A stretch of 18,219 bases of DNA from DATNBT01 sp964579765 (lineage in GTDB: Bacteria; Acidobacteriota; Vicinamibacteria; Vicinamibacterales; CAVVIG01): NCBI GenBank assembly GCA_964579765.1, contig CAZOIK010000294.1:1-18219 (forward strand). Reading direction: 5' to 3'. This document shows positions 16,838 through 18,219 of the stretch, in pieces. The translations under genes and the position numbers were made by a program. Each line of letters opens with the position of its first letter. Within the stretch, counting starts at the first letter, position 1. Below the pieces are notes generated by a model. That model was not told the origin of the DNA and searched no databases. It saw only the letters and a list, made by a program, of their open reading frames with translations.

Positions 16838-18219
16838 GGCATGAGCGGCAGCACGACTTCGAACGTCGTCCCGCGGCCCGGCTCGCTCTTCACCGTGACC
16901 GTGCCTCCCGCTTCCTTCGCGATGCTGTAGACGATCGACAGCCCCAGGCCCGTCCCCTTGTTCGACTCCTTCGTCGTGAAGAACGGCTCGAACACCTGAC
17001 GCTGGAGCTCGGCGTCCATGCCGACGCCCGTGTCGGCGACGGCCACACGCGCGTATTCGTACGCGGGCATGCCCGGATAGTCCGCCGCGTTGCGCTCGTC
17101 CACGACGACCGTGTCCACGGCGATGTCGAGCGTGCCGCCCGACGGCATCGCGTCGCGCGCGTTGACGGCGAGGTTCATCAGGACCTGCTCGAACTGCCCT
17201 GGCTCGATGCGCACGACGGGCGGCCGTCCCGCCGTCCGCACCGTCGTCGCGACGTCGGCGCCGATGATGCGCTGCAGCGTGCTCTCGAAGGCGCGCGCGG
17301 CGGCGTGGAGATCGACCGCGTGCGGCTCCTGGGCGCGCCGCCGGCTGAAGGCCATCAGCTGTTTCGTGAACGACGCGCCTTTCTCGGCGGCCTTCCGGAT
17401 TTCGACGGCTTCGACGTGCGACGGGTGCCCGTCCGGGTACTGCGAGGCGAGCAGTTCGGCCGAGCCGACGATGGCGGCCAACACGTTGTTGAAGTCGTGC
17501 GCGACGCCGCGCGCCAGCCGCCCGACCGCCTCCATCTTCTGCGCCTGGCGCAGCTGTTCTTCGAGCGCCCGCTTCTCGGTGACGTCCTCCGCGATGGTCT
17601 CGTACGACTCGCGGCCGTCGTGGCCGACGATCGTTCGGGCGGTGAGCCGCACGAGCATCGGCTCGCCGTTCTTCTTCTTCCAGTGCACCTCCGTGGTGCC
17701 GCCCGGCTGCCCTCGATGGCTGTCGATGAGCGCGGCCCGGTCGGCCGGCGACTGATAGACGTCGGCCATCGTCACCTTCATCAGGTCGGCGAGACTGTCG
17801 TAGCCGAGCATCCGCACGAGCGACGGGTTGGCCTCGAGGATCCGCCCGTCCTCGGTGGACCGGTAGATGCCGAACGCCGCGCGGTCGATGAGCGAGCGGT
17901 ACTTGGCCTCCGAGGCGCGCAGTCCCTCTTCGGCGTGCTTCTGCCGCGTGATGTCGCGCGCGATCGCGTGCACGGCGGCGATGCGTCCGCCGTCGAACAC
18001 GAGCTGCACGTGCTGGCCGATCCAGACGGTCTCGCCGTCCCGCGTCAGCGCTGGAAATTCGAAGTAGGTGTGCGGCGTCAACTCGGTGAGCTGGGCCGTG
18101 TAGACGTGCTTGGCGCGCTCGCGGTAGTCGTCGCGGATGAGCGACAGGAAATGGCGCCCGAGCAGCTCCTCCTGCGAGTACTTCATCACGCGTTCGGCCG
18201 CCGGGTTCACGTACGTGAA
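16831..18219 (-). CDS. PAS-domain hybrid-free sensor histidine kinase (5' truncated)
   Basis: At least 462 residues of a sensor kinase; the frame stays open to the window edge, so more N-terminal sequence exists (FTYVNPAAERV continues a PAS domain). Order: a PAS/PAC unit ending at VHAIARDITRQKHAEE, a second PAS/PAC (KYRSLIDRAAFGIYRSTEDG ... YETIAEDVTEKRALEEQ), then HisKA with H-box ARGVAHDFNNVLAAI. The HATPase_c domain follows with N-box NLAVNARDAM, G1 DTGVGM, F-box FEPFFTTK and G2 GTGLGLS. The HDFNN form is typical of kinases related to the NtrB group. There is no receiver domain at the C-terminus. No response regulator is seen in the window, so the partner and signal are unknown. The PAS domains look cytoplasmic. 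Confidence 0.93.
   Translation of the reverse strand, partial: FTYVNPAAERVMKYSQEELLGRHFLSLIRDDYRERAKHVYTAQLTELTPHTYFEFPALTRDGETVWIGQHVQLVFDGGRIAAVHAIARDITRQKHAEEGLRASEAKYRSLIDRAAFGIYRSTEDGRILEANPSLVRMLGYDSLADLMKVTMADVYQSPADRAALIDSHRGQPGGTTEVHWKKKNGEPMLVRLTARTIVGHDGRESYETIAEDVTEKRALEEQLRQAQKMEAVGRLARGVAHDFNNVLAAIVGSAELLASQYPDGHPSHVEAVEIRKAAEKGASFTKQLMAFSRRRAQEPHAVDLHAAARAFESTLQRIIGADVATTVRTAGRPPVVRIEPGQFEQVLMNLAVNARDAMPSGGTLDIAVDTVVVDERNAADYPGMPAYEYARVAVADTGVGMDAELQRQVFEPFFTTKESNKGTGLGLSIVYSIAKEAGGTVTVKSEPGRGTTFEVVLPLMPA

Overview
The window is a gene-dense, high-GC stretch of bacterial chromosome. It has 17 protein genes, one of them cut by each window edge, plus one gene remnant. GTG starts are common, many genes overlap or nearly touch, and housekeeping families (TypA/BipA, RmuC, an MsbA-type exporter, a PrdX-type deacylase) sit beside conserved hypotheticals. 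The mix suggests Acidobacteriota, perhaps a Vicinamibacteria-like lineage. That assignment is inference from base composition and family content; no rRNA or other decisive marker is present.

Layout. 1-1522: the end of a limonene-epoxide-hydrolase-like gene faces a stand-alone MetE C-domain-like protein. 1564-4253: typA is coupled to a zinc-ribbon rhomboid protease. 4289-8661 (minus): an ABC exporter, an M28 metallopeptidase and a lipoprotein thiol oxidoreductase/foldase, together an envelope and protein-export cluster. 8723-10544: a WYL regulator diverges from a TauE/SafE permease around a large palindrome. 10551-10899: a small element with terminal inverted repeats holds a decayed four-helix-bundle (23S rRNA IVP/Avd-like) gene. 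10920-12409: a zinc alcohol dehydrogenase is coupled to a prolyl-tRNA editing domain protein. 12489-15559: a Cys-rich orphan, rmuC, a YgjP-like metallopeptidase, a conserved hypothetical and a Dabb protein. 15571-18219: a signal-peptide-bearing methyltransferase (minus), a divergent hypothetical (plus), and a truncated PAS sensor histidine kinase (minus).

The most informative signals lie between genes. Seven starts have a TANNNT -10 hexamer ending exactly six bases before the start codon, the geometry of leaderless mRNAs. The regulator/permease pair shares a 42-bp near-palindrome containing both -10 boxes and both GTG starts. A 19-bp palindrome family (consensus GCGGCCCTGAAAGGGCCGC) occurs three times. 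Other inverted repeats supply the stop codons of neighbouring genes. The TIR-bounded element with its four-helix-bundle remnant is the best candidate for an under-described mobile unit. No tRNA, rRNA, CRISPR array, transposase or phage gene was recognised.
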